Shown: piece by piece, positions 17,094 through 25,300 of the stretch
Position numbering within the stretch: position 1 is the first letter of the stretch
How the letters are laid out: every line of letters begins with the position of its first letter
DNA from: Promicromonospora sukumoe 327MFSha3.1
GTDB lineage: Bacteria > Actinomycetota > Actinomycetes > Actinomycetales > Cellulomonadaceae
NCBI RefSeq assembly: GCF_000385135.1
Contig: NZ_ARQM01000010.1
Coordinates: 2,108,001 to 2,172,000 of the forward strand
DNA length: 64,000 bases
Direction: 5' to 3'
Notes under the pieces: generated by a model
Seen by the model: the letters and a program-made list of their open reading frames with translations, nothing else
Databases searched by the model: none
Told to the model about the DNA's origin: nothing
Program-made: the position numbers and the translations under genes

Positions 17094-18275
17094 ATGACGA
17101 CGACGCCGCTGGTCGACGAGGTGGACTGGGCACGGCTGTTCCACGCCTACGGGGTCACGTCCGACACGCCGGGGCACCTGCGCGGCCTCGTCTCCGCCGA
17201 CGACGCCGCGTTCGGCGCGGGCCTCGACCACCTGTACGGCGCCGTGCTGCACCAGGGGACGGTCTATCCCGCGACGGCGCCCGCGCTGCGGGTCGTGGCC
17301 GGGCTGCTGGGTGACCCCGTGCTGCGCCGTCGCGACGGGGACGGGCGGTCGCGGCTGGCCGCGCTGCTGGGCTGGATCGACGCCGTGGGCGACAGCGCGT
17401 CCTGGCACGAGGACTCCGGCGAGCTGGACGCCGTCGAACCCACGGCCGCGGAGATCGAAGCCTTCTACCGCGCGATGGCGGCGGACGACGAGTCGGTGTG
17501 GGAGTCCGAGCTCAGCGAGTACCTGTGGGCCCGGTCGATCACCGGGCTCCCCGCGGCGTGCGGCGCCGCGCTGGCCCCGGTCTCGCCGCTCCTGTCCGAC
17601 GACGACGGGGCCGTGCGGCTCGCGGCCCTCGACGCCTTCGTCCGCCTCGCGGCGGTCCAGCCGGACCCGGTGGACCGGGCGGCGTCGGCCGCACCGCTGG
17701 CCGCCGCCCTGGACGCCGCCTCCGGGCGGGACGAGCGCGCCGTGCTCGTCCTGGGCCTGGGCGACCTCGGCGCGGACACCACCCGCTGGCTGTCCGACGA
17801 CGACCCCGCGATCCGCGCCTGCGCCGCGCTGCCACTGACGGGCTCCGCCGTGGCGACCGCCGTGCTCGTCGAGGCGCTGCACGACCCGCTCGCGGCGGAC
17901 GAGTGGTTCACCCGCCGCCCGTCGCGGTTCGGCATGCGCGTCCACTTCGACCTGATGGCGAACCTGCTGACGCGGGACGTCGGGCTCGCCGAGATCCTGC
18001 CCGCGTGCCTGCCCGTGATCCGGGTCGCCCAGGGCAAGCTGTGGTCGGACATGACCTGGGGCCCGATCCTGCTCCGGGCGTTCCCCGGCGTGGAGTTCCG
18101 GCCGGGTGTCCGCCCGGACCCGCCGCGGGACCTGGACGAGTCGCAGCGGGCGGTGCTGCGCGAGCTGGTCGCCAACGACGCCCTCTGGGACGGCGGCGAC
18201 GGCAACGCGGACCTGGCGCGGATGCGCGTCGGGCTGCCCGACGACCGCGCCGCGGCGGCCCGCCTCGCGACCTGA
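17094..18275 (+). CDS. HEAT/ARM-repeat-like hypothetical protein
   Basis: A 393-residue, Ala/Leu/Asp-rich protein. Repeating helix pairs (for example RLAALDAFVRLAAVQPDPVDR and ERAVLVLGLGDLGADTTRWLSDDDPAIRACAALPL) look like HEAT or PBS-lyase repeats; no catalytic motif, signal peptide or membrane segment is visible. HEAT-like proteins usually bind other proteins, and single-gene versions of this length are common and uncharacterised in actinobacteria. ATG at 17094 overlaps nothing; the gene is divergent to the beta-mannosidase, but shared function is not implied. Confidence 0.65.
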   Translation: MTTTPLVDEVDWARLFHAYGVTSDTPGHLRGLVSADDAAFGAGLDHLYGAVLHQGTVYPATAPALRVVAGLLGDPVLRRRDGDGRSRLAALLGWIDAVGDSASWHEDSGELDAVEPTAAEIEAFYRAMAADDESVWESELSEYLWARSITGLPAACGAALAPVSPLLSDDDGAVRLAALDAFVRLAAVQPDPVDRAASAAPLAAALDAASGRDERAVLVLGLGDLGADTTRWLSDDDPAIRACAALPLTGSAVATAVLVEALHDPLAADEWFTRRPSRFGMRVHFDLMANLLTRDVGLAEILPACLPVIRVAQGKLWSDMTWGPILLRAFPGVEFRPGVRPDPPRDLDESQRAVLRELVANDALWDGGDGNADLARMRVGLPDDRAAAARLAT

Positions 18276-18305
18276 GGCGAGATGCCCCCGCAGGGCGGGG
18301 CCCGC

Positions 18306-18680
18306 TCAGCCGCGCACGCCTCCCCAGGTGACGAGCTGGACGGCCAGTACGCCGAGGATCGCCAGGCCGCAGAGCGCCCACACCGCAGCGACGACCGACC
18401 GCCGGCCGACGGTCAGCAGGAGGAACGTCACCGCGCTGTAGCCGACCGAGAGCACGACCGCCGAGACGAAGGCCGGTGTGAACCGGGCGTCAGGCCCGCA
18501 CCCGGGCGGTGCCGGATAGATCAGCGGGCACACCGTGCCGACGGCGGACGGGCGGGCGAGCGCCCAGATGTCCAGGAGCGCCCAGACCACGATCGCCGCC
18601 GCGACAGCCAGCTCGACGGCGAGCACCAGGAAACCGAGGGCGGCACTACGGCGGCGGTCGCTGGTCTCGACTTCTCCCAC
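18306..18680 (-). CDS. Small multi-pass membrane protein, unknown
   Basis: A protein of about 124 residues with three or four hydrophobic helices (about residues 12-34, 62-84 and 92-115) and a periplasmic-type loop with two cysteines (TVCPLIYPAPPGCGP) that could form a disulfide. I do not recognise the family. The start is uncertain: GTG at 18680 lacks a strong ribosome site, and an ATG further upstream (18764) would overlap the operators of the divergent MFS operon. The convergent HEAT-like gene ends 30 bp away. Confidence 0.6.
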   Translation of the reverse strand: MGEVETSDRRRSAALGFLVLAVELAVAAAIVVWALLDIWALARPSAVGTVCPLIYPAPPGCGPDARFTPAFVSAVVLSVGYSAVTFLLLTVGRRSVVAAVWALCGLAILGVLAVQLVTWGGVRG

Positions 18681-18744
18681 GAACCGGAGGATATCGACGG
18701 CGCACGCGGCGGCGCCACGGAAACGCAGCGAACCGGGCGAGTAA

Positions 18745-18810
18745 ATGCAACCCTGGGGTTGCATGTCTCCGAGAATGGTGTCAGGCTCTTGTGCAACCAC
18801 AGAGTTGCAT
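18745..18810. promoter_or_regulatory. Twin palindromic operators before the MFS operon
   Basis: ATGCAACC-N4-GGTTGCAT (18745-18764) is a perfect 20-bp palindrome and GTGCAACC-N4-AGTTGCAT (18791-18810) a near-perfect copy 46 bp downstream. The second ends 16 bp before the MFS start codon, overlapping the likely promoter, so a bound repressor would block transcription. The ArsR protein encoded last in the same operon is the nearest candidate. Confidence 0.6.
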
Positions 18811-18826
18811 ATACTCGGAGGTCCTG

Positions 18827-20059
18827 ATGTCTGATCGACGGAGTCGTACCGAAGGAAGTCGTTCCCGAGTGACGATCGCCCTGAGCGTGCTGTTCCTCGG
18901 GACGTTCGTGATGGGGTGTGCCGAGGTGCTCGTCGCGGGCATGCTCGATCTGATGGCCGCGGACCTCGACGTCCCCCTGTCCGCGGTGGGCGCGCTCGTG
19001 TCCGCGAACGCGATCGGGATCGCGATCGGCGGACCGCTGCTGACGTTCCTGACCGCCCGGCTCGACCGGCGGCCGGTGCTGCTCACCGCGCTGGCCGTGT
19101 TCACGGCGCTCAACCTGCTGCCCGCCCTCGGCGCCGGCCTGGAGGCCTTCGTCGCCGCCCGGGTCGTGATCGGCGCCGTGGAGGGTCTGTTCATCGCCGC
19201 CGCGATCACCACGGCGACCTCGATCGTGCCCCGGGACCGCACCGGCCGGGCGATGGCGGTCGTGATCTCCGGGTTCGCCGTCTCCGGCGCGGTGGGGATG
19301 CCGCTGGGCCGGCTGCTCGGCGAGGCCGTGGGGTGGCGCGCGTCGTTCCTCGTCGTCGTCCTGGCAGCCGCAGGCGCCCTCCTGGTCGCCCTGCTCGTCG
19401 TGCCCCGCGTACCTGCCGAGCCCGGGGTCCGGATGCTGGGTCAGCTGCGGTTCGCGCTCGCACCGCGCGTGCTGGCGGTGCTCGCGGTGGGCGTCCTGCT
19501 GTTCGCCGGCTCCTCGGCGGCGCAGACCTACCTCGTCCCCTTCCTGGGCGACGTCGCCGGGGTCTCCGGACCGTGGATCGGGGCGTGCCTGCTGGGCTTC
19601 GGGCTCGCGGCCACGGTCGGCTCGTTCGCGGGCGGCAGGTTCGCCGACGCCGGCGCCGCGCGCGCCCTGATCCTCGGCGCCGTCGGCGTGGCGGCCTCGC
19701 TCGCCGGGCTCGCCCTCTGGGGCGCGAACCCCGCCGTCGCGGTGGTCGCGCTGCTCGCCCTCGGCATCTGCGGTGCGGGCATCACGAGCCCCTGGCAGCA
19801 CCGCGTCGAGCACCTCGCCGGCCCCGGCGCCATCCTCGCGGCCTCCCTGCCCGCATCGGCCGGCAACCTCGGCGACGCCATCGGCGCCTTCGCCGGAGGA
19901 CGGGCGATCGACGTCGGCGGAGTCCCCGCGGCGATCGTCGTGGCGGCAGTCCTCGCCACGGTGTCCGTCGCCGCCGCGATCGTGACCCGCTCGCTGCGCC
20001 CCGCGCTCGCACCGCGGGCGGCCGCGCCCGGGGAACCCGAGCCCGCCACCGCCTCCTGA
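18827..20059 (+). CDS. MFS transporter (drug/sugar efflux, DHA1-like)
   Basis: A 410-residue permease with twelve predicted transmembrane helices. Seen: helix-2/3 loop TARLDRRPVLL (the MFS motif A position), helix 5 motif GFAVSGAVGMPLGRLLGE (motif C-like, of antiporters), and the central loop before SAAQTYLVPFLGDVAGV. It resembles the AraJ/Bcr efflux branch, so proton-coupled export of a small molecule is likely; the substrate is unknown. ATG at 18827 has GGAGG seven bases upstream. First gene of an MFS-SRPBCC-ArsR operon behind two palindromic operators. Confidence 0.88.
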   Translation: MSDRRSRTEGSRSRVTIALSVLFLGTFVMGCAEVLVAGMLDLMAADLDVPLSAVGALVSANAIGIAIGGPLLTFLTARLDRRPVLLTALAVFTALNLLPALGAGLEAFVAARVVIGAVEGLFIAAAITTATSIVPRDRTGRAMAVVISGFAVSGAVGMPLGRLLGEAVGWRASFLVVVLAAAGALLVALLVVPRVPAEPGVRMLGQLRFALAPRVLAVLAVGVLLFAGSSAAQTYLVPFLGDVAGVSGPWIGACLLGFGLAATVGSFAGGRFADAGAARALILGAVGVAASLAGLALWGANPAVAVVALLALGICGAGITSPWQHRVEHLAGPGAILAASLPASAGNLGDAIGAFAGGRAIDVGGVPAAIVVAAVLATVSVAAAIVTRSLRPALAPRAAAPGEPEPATAS

Positions 20060-20104
20060 CCACCGACACCACCGACCACCGACAAGAGAGAGACGGGAAC
20101 ACTC

Positions 20105-20578
20105 ATGGAGAACACGCAGAACCCCCAGGCAGTGATCGACACCGACACCTTCACCGTGCGACGCACGATCCAGATCGGCGCACCCATGGAGAAGGTCTGG
20201 CGCACCGTCACCGAACCCGAGCTGATCTCGCAGTGGTTCGGCCAGGTGACGCTCACCGGTTCCGGGGCCGGCGCCCTCGGGACGATCGGCTGGCCGGGCG
20301 AGCGCCGGGTACCGATCCGGGTCGAGACCTTCGAGCCTCCGCGGGAGGTCTCCTACCGCTGGTGCAACGAGGAGGGCCCGCTCCCGGACACCGTCGACGA
20401 GGAGCGCTCGACGGTCTTCACCTTCACCCTCGAGGCGGCCGACGGCGGCACCCGGCTCACCGTCGTCGAGACCGGCTTCGAGCACACCGGCGACCCGACG
20501 GGGCTCATGACCGACCACCGCGGCGGCTGGGACGGGGAGCTCGACAAGCTCGTCGCCCTCCTCGAGGGCCGGGCATGA
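20105..20578 (+). CDS. SRPBCC (AHSA1-like) protein
   Basis: A 157-residue protein of the Aha1/CalC-like START fold: RRTIQIGAPMEKVWRTVTEPELISQWFGQ near the start, EPPREVSYRWCNEEGPL in the middle, and the C-terminal helix DHRGGWDGELDKLVALLEGRA. Such proteins bind small hydrophobic molecules; small bacterial ones next to an ArsR gene are common and mostly unassigned. It overlaps the following ArsR gene by four bases (ATGA), showing translational coupling, and follows the MFS gene by 45 bp. Confidence 0.88.
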   Translation: MENTQNPQAVIDTDTFTVRRTIQIGAPMEKVWRTVTEPELISQWFGQVTLTGSGAGALGTIGWPGERRVPIRVETFEPPREVSYRWCNEEGPLPDTVDEERSTVFTFTLEAADGGTRLTVVETGFEHTGDPTGLMTDHRGGWDGELDKLVALLEGRA

Positions 20579-20907
20579 GCACCGGACCATCGCCGGACGG
20601 GACCGTGGTCGCCATGTGCAGCGCACTCGCCGACGAGACCCGGTGGAGCATCCTGACCGCCCTCGGCCAGGGCGACGCCTCGGCGTCCGCCCTGGCCCGG
20701 AGCCTGCCCGTCACCCGGCAGGCCATCGCGAAGCATCTCGCGGTGCTCCAGGAGGTGGGCCTGGTGGAGACCGTGCAGGTCGGCCGCGAGGTGCGGTACC
20801 GCGTCATCGGGACCGAGCTCAGCGCCGTGGCCCGCCGCCTCGACGCGATCGGCACCGAGTGGGACCGCCGCCTCGCCGCCATCAAGCACATCGCCGAGAG
20901 CATCTGA
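20575..20907 (+). CDS. ArsR-family regulator coupled to SRPBCC gene
   Basis: A 110-residue winged-helix protein: MCSALADETRWSILTALGQG, recognition helix SLPVTRQAIAKHLAVLQEVGLVE, wing QVGREVRYRV. It lacks the CxC metal site of arsenic/cadmium sensors, as do most ArsR proteins paired with Aha1-like genes. ATG at 20575 overlaps the SRPBCC stop. As last gene of the MFS operon it probably represses that operon through the palindromes at 18745-18810 (inference). A strong hairpin follows at once. Confidence 0.88.
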   Translation: MSTGPSPDGTVVAMCSALADETRWSILTALGQGDASASALARSLPVTRQAIAKHLAVLQEVGLVETVQVGREVRYRVIGTELSAVARRLDAIGTEWDRRLAAIKHIAESI

Positions 20908-20913
20908 CCGCAG

Positions 20914-20942
20914 CCCCCGGGGACACCACCGCTCCCCGGGGG
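20914..20942. terminator. Bidirectional hairpin terminator
   Basis: CCCCCGGGGA (20914-20923) and TCCCCGGGGG (20933-20942) form a perfect 10-bp stem with a nine-base loop. It fills the gap between the ArsR stop and the stop of the convergent SMP-30-like gene (20943). No T-run follows, usual for such GC-rich genomes. Confidence 0.65.
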
Positions 20943-21983
20943 TCAGCCGCCGTTCGACTGCCGGGTGCCCTCGGCCAGCGCGTCGAACCGGTAGACGAAC
21001 CCGCCCGCGGGGCCGCTCACCGTCACGTAGGCGTCCGTGGTCCCCGGCCGGATCGCGATGTTTGTCGCGGACTGCAGGCCGTCGTCCTCCGCGGGGACCG
21101 AGACGGTGGTCAGGTGCGTGCCGTCGGGGCCGTACACCCGGACCTCCGGGCGGCCGTGCATGCCCTGGTAGACGTTCCCGGCGGCGTCGACGGCGTTCGA
21201 GTCCGTCTGGGCGACGCCGCCGTCGACCTGGATCGCGGCGTGCCCCGAGACGACCGCCTTCCGGTCCTGGTCGAGGACCAGCCGGTCGATGCGGTTGGCG
21301 TCGAGGTGGCTGACCCAGAGCGCGTCGCCGCCGACGTCGAACGAGATCCCGTTCGGGTTCGGCTGGTCGTCCGCCAGCACGGTCACCCGGCCCGTGCCGC
21401 CGTCGACCCGCAGCACCCGGCCTGCCGGTTCCCCGCTCGGGTAGGGCGTGTACGCGGAGTCGGTGACGAACATGTTCCCCGCCTCGTCGAACGCGAGGTC
21501 GTCGGGGTGCATGGCGCGGCCCTTGACCCGGCCCTCCGCGACGGTCCGCGGGTCGTCGCCGTCGGGCGTGATGCTGACGACCCGCCCGCCCGCGTAGTCG
21601 GTGAGGTAGAGCCGCCCGTCCACGGGGCCGAACTGCGCGGAGGTATAGGCACCGGTGTCGTCGGTGAACACCTCGTCGACCTCCCGCGTGTCGAGATCGA
21701 CCGACATGACCTTGGGCTCACCGGCCGGGGCCGTCACGTCGACCAGGAAGAGCCGGCCGTCCTCGCCGAACGTGGGCCCCTCCAGCAGGGTCATCCCGGT
21801 CGCCTCGTGCACCGAGGTCACCTGGAGCACGCGTTCGGCGGTGACCGCTCGATCGTCGGGCACGGAGGCCGCCGAACCCGAGGCTGCCGGCCCCGAGGCA
21901 CAGCCGGCCACGGTGGCCAGCACGCAGAGACCTAGGACGACGCCGCCCGCGCGGACGGCGTGTGGGTTCGTCGGACAGCGCAT
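20943..21983 (-). CDS. SMP-30/gluconolactonase-like beta-propeller lipoprotein
   Basis: A 346-residue lipoprotein. Seen: lipobox VLATVAGCAS (Cys about residue 28), then six-bladed propeller repeats (EGPTFGEDGRLFLVD, DRPDD-like MHPDDLAFDEAGNMFVTDS, NPNGISFDVGGDALWVS, TDSNAVDAAGNVYQGMHG) with the Glu/Asn/Asp positions that bind the divalent metal in SMP-30 enzymes. Possible roles are extracellular lactone hydrolysis or ligand binding. It has its own control region: the inverted repeat at 22034-22057 lies 51 bp before its ATG, so it is probably separate from the sugar operon upstream. Confidence 0.82.
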   Translation of the reverse strand: MRCPTNPHAVRAGGVVLGLCVLATVAGCASGPAASGSAASVPDDRAVTAERVLQVTSVHEATGMTLLEGPTFGEDGRLFLVDVTAPAGEPKVMSVDLDTREVDEVFTDDTGAYTSAQFGPVDGRLYLTDYAGGRVVSITPDGDDPRTVAEGRVKGRAMHPDDLAFDEAGNMFVTDSAYTPYPSGEPAGRVLRVDGGTGRVTVLADDQPNPNGISFDVGGDALWVSHLDANRIDRLVLDQDRKAVVSGHAAIQVDGGVAQTDSNAVDAAGNVYQGMHGRPEVRVYGPDGTHLTTVSVPAEDDGLQSATNIAIRPGTTDAYVTVSGPAGGFVYRFDALAEGTRQSNGG

Positions 21984-22033
21984 GGCAAGGCCTCTCGTCG
22001 GCGGACGGCGGACGTCCCCGCCGCCCGCCCATC

Positions 22034-22057
22034 AAAACGTACATCTGCGTACGTTTT
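22034..22057. promoter_or_regulatory. TetR-type inverted repeat before the SMP-30-like gene
   Basis: AAAACGTAC (22034-22042) and GTACGTTTT (22049-22057) are perfect 9-bp arms around a six-base spacer, a size typical of TetR-family operators. The right arm touches the rpiB-like stop codon, and the site lies just ahead of the SMP-30-like start on the minus strand. No cognate tetR gene is adjacent. Confidence 0.55.
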
Positions 22058-22542
22058 CAACCTGATCGCTCTCCCCGATCGCCCGACCGCTCGATCTCGC
22101 CGATCGCCGCCACCTTCGGCGCGGAGGCCGACGTCGGGTCGAACGTGTACCCGAGCCACTCCCGCGCCAGGCGGCGGGCCAGCTCGATGCCCACCACGCG
22201 CTGGCCGAAGCACAGCACCTGGGCGTCGTTGGACAGCACGGAGCGCTCGACCGAGAACGAGTCGTGCGCGGTCACCGCCCGGACGCCCGGCACCTTGCTC
22301 GCGGAGATCGCGACCCCGAGGCCCGTGCCGCAGACCAGCAGCGCGCGGTCGACCTCCCCCGCCGCGATCAGGCGGCCCGCCACCGCGCCGATGTGGGGGT
22401 AGGCGGTGTGCTCGTCGTCCCCCACGCCGACGTCGACCACCGAGGCGACGCGCTCGTCCGCCTCCAGGTCCCGCTTCAGGATCTCCTTGTAGTCGAAGCC
22501 GGCGTCGTCCGAGCCGATCACCAGCCGCAGTCCGGTCGTCAT
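22057..22542 (-). CDS. RpiB-family sugar-phosphate isomerase (D-erythrulose-4-phosphate isomerase-like)
   Basis: A 161-residue protein of the RpiB/LacAB family: substrate-loop start [12 protein letters not shown], the catalytic motif [21 protein letters not shown] with the Cys base (about residue 75), and [22 protein letters not shown]. General RpiB enzymes convert ribose 5-phosphate and ribulose 5-phosphate; paralogues called EryI/DerI convert D-erythrulose 4-phosphate to D-erythrose 4-phosphate. Its ATGA overlap with the DAK-type kinase favours the second role. Last gene of the ten-gene operon. Confidence 0.85.
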   Translation of the reverse strand: MTTGLRLVIGSDDAGFDYKEILKRDLEADERVASVVDVGVGDDEHTAYPHIGAVAGRLIAAGEVDRALLVCGTGLGVAISASKVPGVRAVTAHDSFSVERSVLSNDAQVLCFGQRVVGIELARRLAREWLGYTFDPTSASAPKVAAIGEIERSGDRGERSG

Positions 22543-24296
22543 CGCGCCTCCTTGGTCGAGCTCACGGGCACGGCGATGCCGACGGCGGCACCCGCCTCGC
22601 CCAGCAGCAGGGCGAGCGACGTCGCCCCGGGGTCCGCGACGCCGAGGCTCTTGTCCCCCAGCACGCGCGAGCGGCCGAGCCGGGCCGCGAACTGCGTGGT
22701 CGCGGCGGCGCCCTGCTGGGCGGCGCGCACGGCGGCGGGCCACGCGGCACCGGCACCAGTACCGGCGCCGGTGGCCGCCGCCAGCACCTCGACCGCCGGG
22801 TCGAGCGCGTCCACCAGCGTCTTGTCGCCCACGCTCGCGCCGCCCACCGACCGGATCTGCGCCCGGGCCGCGCTCATCCCGGCGACCAGGTCGTCGAAGG
22901 TGACCGCTGCGTCGGCGGGGAGCGAGTCGGCCAGTGCGAACAGCCCCACGCCCCACAGCGCGCCCGACGTGCCGCCCGCCCGGTCGGCCCAGGCGTCGGC
23001 CGCGCGGCGCAGCACCGACGGGGCGTCGCCGCCGGCGGCCACAGCGGCGTCGGCCGCCTCGACGGCCGCGTCGACCCCGCGCGACATGCCCCGGCCGTGG
23101 TCGCCGTCACCGGCGCGCGCGTCCAGGTCGCCGAGCATCTCCTCGGCGTCGTGCAGCGCGGCCTGGGCCCGGTGCAGGATCTGGGCCACCGACCGGGCCG
23201 CCGCGATCCCGGTGTCGGTGGTGGCGGGCACGAGCGCGGTGGCGGGCTCGGTGTCCCGCCCGGCGGCGACCTCCTCCGGGACCACGTCCGGCACCGCCCG
23301 CCATTCCCCGTGCTGGAAGGCCGGTGTGTCGGCCGGGTCCAGCCACAGCGGTTCCAGTTCGTCGTCCAGCCAGCACACCGTCAGCGAGCACCCGGCCATG
23401 TCGAGGCTCGTCACGTACTCCCCCACCAGCGGCGCCACCAGCCGCACGCCGTGCTCCGCGAGCAGGTCGTGCACCCGGTCCCAGAGCACGAACAGCTCCT
23501 CGTACTTCACGTTCCCAAGCCCGTTGAGCAGCACGGCGGCGCGCCCATCGGCGTCGGCGGGGCGCTCGGCGAGCACGCGCTCGACGAGCTCGGCGGCCAG
23601 CCCGGCCGCCGTCGGCACCGCCTCCTCGCCCACGCCCGGCTCGCCGTGGATGCCCAGGCCCCACCCGACCTGCCCCGCCTCCAGGCTGAACAGCGGGTGG
23701 TCCTGCCCCGGGAGCGTGCACCCGCCGAACGCGACGCCGAACGACCGGGTGCGCTCGTTGGCACGGCCGGCCAGCCGGTTCACCTCGGCCAGGTCGGCAC
23801 CCCGCTCCGCCGCGGCACCGGCCACCTTGAACACGACCAGGTCACCGGCCACGCCCCGGCGTTCCGCCGCCCGGTCGGCCGGGGCGGACGCGACGTCGTC
23901 GGTCACCAGGAGGATCGAGACGTCCGTGCCCTGGGCCCGCAGGCGGCTGGCCGCGGCGCCGAAGTTGAGCACGTCGCCCGCGTAGTTGCCGAAGGTGACG
24001 AACACTCCCGCGCCGGCGTCCGCGGCGCGGCACACGTCCAGCACCTGGCGGGTCGACGGCGACGTGAACACCTCGCCGCACACGGCGGCGTCGGCCACGC
24101 CCGCACCCACCAGCCCGGCGAAGGCCGGGTAGTGCCCCGAACCACCGCCGACGACGACCGCCACCTTGCCCGGGCGGGTGCCCTCCACGCGGGCGATGCC
24201 CCCGGGCACGGCGCGCAGCCGGCCGGGATGGGCCTTGACCAGACCACGCAGCGCCTCGGCCGCGAAGTCTTCCGGACGGTTGTGCACGTAGGTCAT
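22539..24296 (-). CDS. Dihydroxyacetone-kinase-family ketose kinase (DAK1-DAK2 fusion), erythrulose-kinase-like
   Basis: A 585-residue ATP-dependent kinase. Seen: DAK1 domain with [18 protein letters not shown] (about residues 49-66), the covalent substrate-binding His in GLGIHGEPG, then the DAK2/DhaL ATP domain with [12 protein letters not shown] and [10 protein letters not shown]. Family knowledge: single-chain enzymes phosphorylate dihydroxyacetone, or L-/D-erythrulose in the LerK/DerK subgroups. It overlaps both neighbours by four bases, with a TIM paralogue and an RpiB paralogue in the same operon, which is the erythrulose pathway pattern. Substrate stereochemistry cannot be read by eye. 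Confidence 0.88.
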   Translation of the reverse strand: MTYVHNRPEDFAAEALRGLVKAHPGRLRAVPGGIARVEGTRPGKVAVVVGGGSGHYPAFAGLVGAGVADAAVCGEVFTSPSTRQVLDVCRAADAGAGVFVTFGNYAGDVLNFGAAASRLRAQGTDVSILLVTDDVASAPADRAAERRGVAGDLVVFKVAGAAAERGADLAEVNRLAGRANERTRSFGVAFGGCTLPGQDHPLFSLEAGQVGWGLGIHGEPGVGEEAVPTAAGLAAELVERVLAERPADADGRAAVLLNGLGNVKYEELFVLWDRVHDLLAEHGVRLVAPLVGEYVTSLDMAGCSLTVCWLDDELEPLWLDPADTPAFQHGEWRAVPDVVPEEVAAGRDTEPATALVPATTDTGIAAARSVAQILHRAQAALHDAEEMLGDLDARAGDGDHGRGMSRGVDAAVEAADAAVAAGGDAPSVLRRAADAWADRAGGTSGALWGVGLFALADSLPADAAVTFDDLVAGMSAARAQIRSVGGASVGDKTLVDALDPAVEVLAAATGAGTGAGAAWPAAVRAAQQGAAATTQFAARLGRSRVLGDKSLGVADPGATSLALLLGEAGAAVGIAVPVSSTKEAR

Positions 24297-25246
24297 CGGG
24301 TGCCCCTGTTCTCGTGGGTCCGCCCGGCGCCGCGCAGCACCTCGCGGATGTACTCGCGGTTGATGGCGGCGACGCCCAGGCTGTCGGAGCCGTAGTGCTC
24401 GCACACGAACACCCCCTCGAACCCCAGCTCCAGGGCCCGCCGGATCACCGCGCGATAGTTCACGACACCCTGGACAAGTGGGGTCGGGTGCGTCGCGTAG
24501 GCGCCCGTCGCCGGGTCGAAGTCCCGCGTGTAGTTCTTGATGTGCCAGAAGTTGGTCAGCGGCAGGACCTTCTCGAACATCGCCGGGATGTCCTCGACCG
24601 GCCGGTGCAGCCGCACCAGATTGCCCAGGTCCGGGTTGAGACCCACGTTGTCGCGGTCGACGTCGTGCGCGAACCGCACCGCGAGGTCCGCGGTGCCGAT
24701 GTAGGTGTCCTCGTACATCTCGAGGCTGACCTGCACCCCGACGTCGCGCGCATGGTCCGCGAGCTCCCGGATACGTGCCACGGCCAGGTCGTACGTGTCC
24801 CGGTCGTCGACGTCGTCGTGGTGACCGTCGGCCAGCCAGAACCACAGGGCCTGCTCCTGCGCGGGCGTGAGCGCCTGCATGAACCCGAAGCTCACCACCT
24901 CGGCCCCGAGCTCCGGGGCCCGGTCGATGATGGCGTGGCCGAGGCGCAGGTGGTCCTCGCCGTACCGGGCGTCGACGACGCTGCGCCGGGTGGTCGACAC
25001 GGACGGGACCGTCAGCCCGGTCTCCCCCAGTACGCCGAGCAGCTCCGCGAACCGGGCGTCGCTGAGCTCACCGATCGACAGCCAGGCGTCGGTGGGGTCG
25101 ACGTGCGCGAACCCCAGGTCGGCCACCTGCTGGAGCTGGCCGCGCCACGACTCCGCGGGCGCCTTGAGGTTGGGGGTGCCGTCCGGCGTCGTCGACCCGA
25201 AGGACAGCATGTTGGCCGCGACGGGCCAGTTGTCGGCTGTGCGCAT
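24293..25246 (-). CDS. Xylose-isomerase-like TIM-barrel sugar (phosphate) isomerase/epimerase
   Basis: A 317-residue protein of the AP-endonuclease-2/xylose-isomerase-like superfamily. Seen: GFAHVDPTDAWL near strand 2, and candidate metal ligands Glu in VSLEMYED, Asp in LNPDLGN, His in FWHIKNYTRD and Glu in FVCEHYG, a complete set. It likely isomerises or epimerises a ketose, free or phosphorylated. It overlaps the kinase by four bases, so it belongs to the pathway, but the classical erythrulose route needs only the kinase, TIM-like and RpiB-like enzymes, so its reaction is not explained by that pathway. Confidence 0.8.
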   Translation of the reverse strand: MRTADNWPVAANMLSFGSTTPDGTPNLKAPAESWRGQLQQVADLGFAHVDPTDAWLSIGELSDARFAELLGVLGETGLTVPSVSTTRRSVVDARYGEDHLRLGHAIIDRAPELGAEVVSFGFMQALTPAQEQALWFWLADGHHDDVDDRDTYDLAVARIRELADHARDVGVQVSLEMYEDTYIGTADLAVRFAHDVDRDNVGLNPDLGNLVRLHRPVEDIPAMFEKVLPLTNFWHIKNYTRDFDPATGAYATHPTPLVQGVVNYRAVIRRALELGFEGVFVCEHYGSDSLGVAAINREYIREVLRGAGRTHENRGTR

Positions 25247-25300
25247 GTGATCTCCGTCGATCTGCGGTGCCCTTTGGCACCGGGGTGGTCAGGTGGTCGG

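Noticed and set aside
22034-22057. Terminator of the sugar operon
   Set aside because: The stem is AT-rich with six-base spacer and regular TetR-operator geometry; as an RNA hairpin it would be weak for this genome, though a double role is not excluded.
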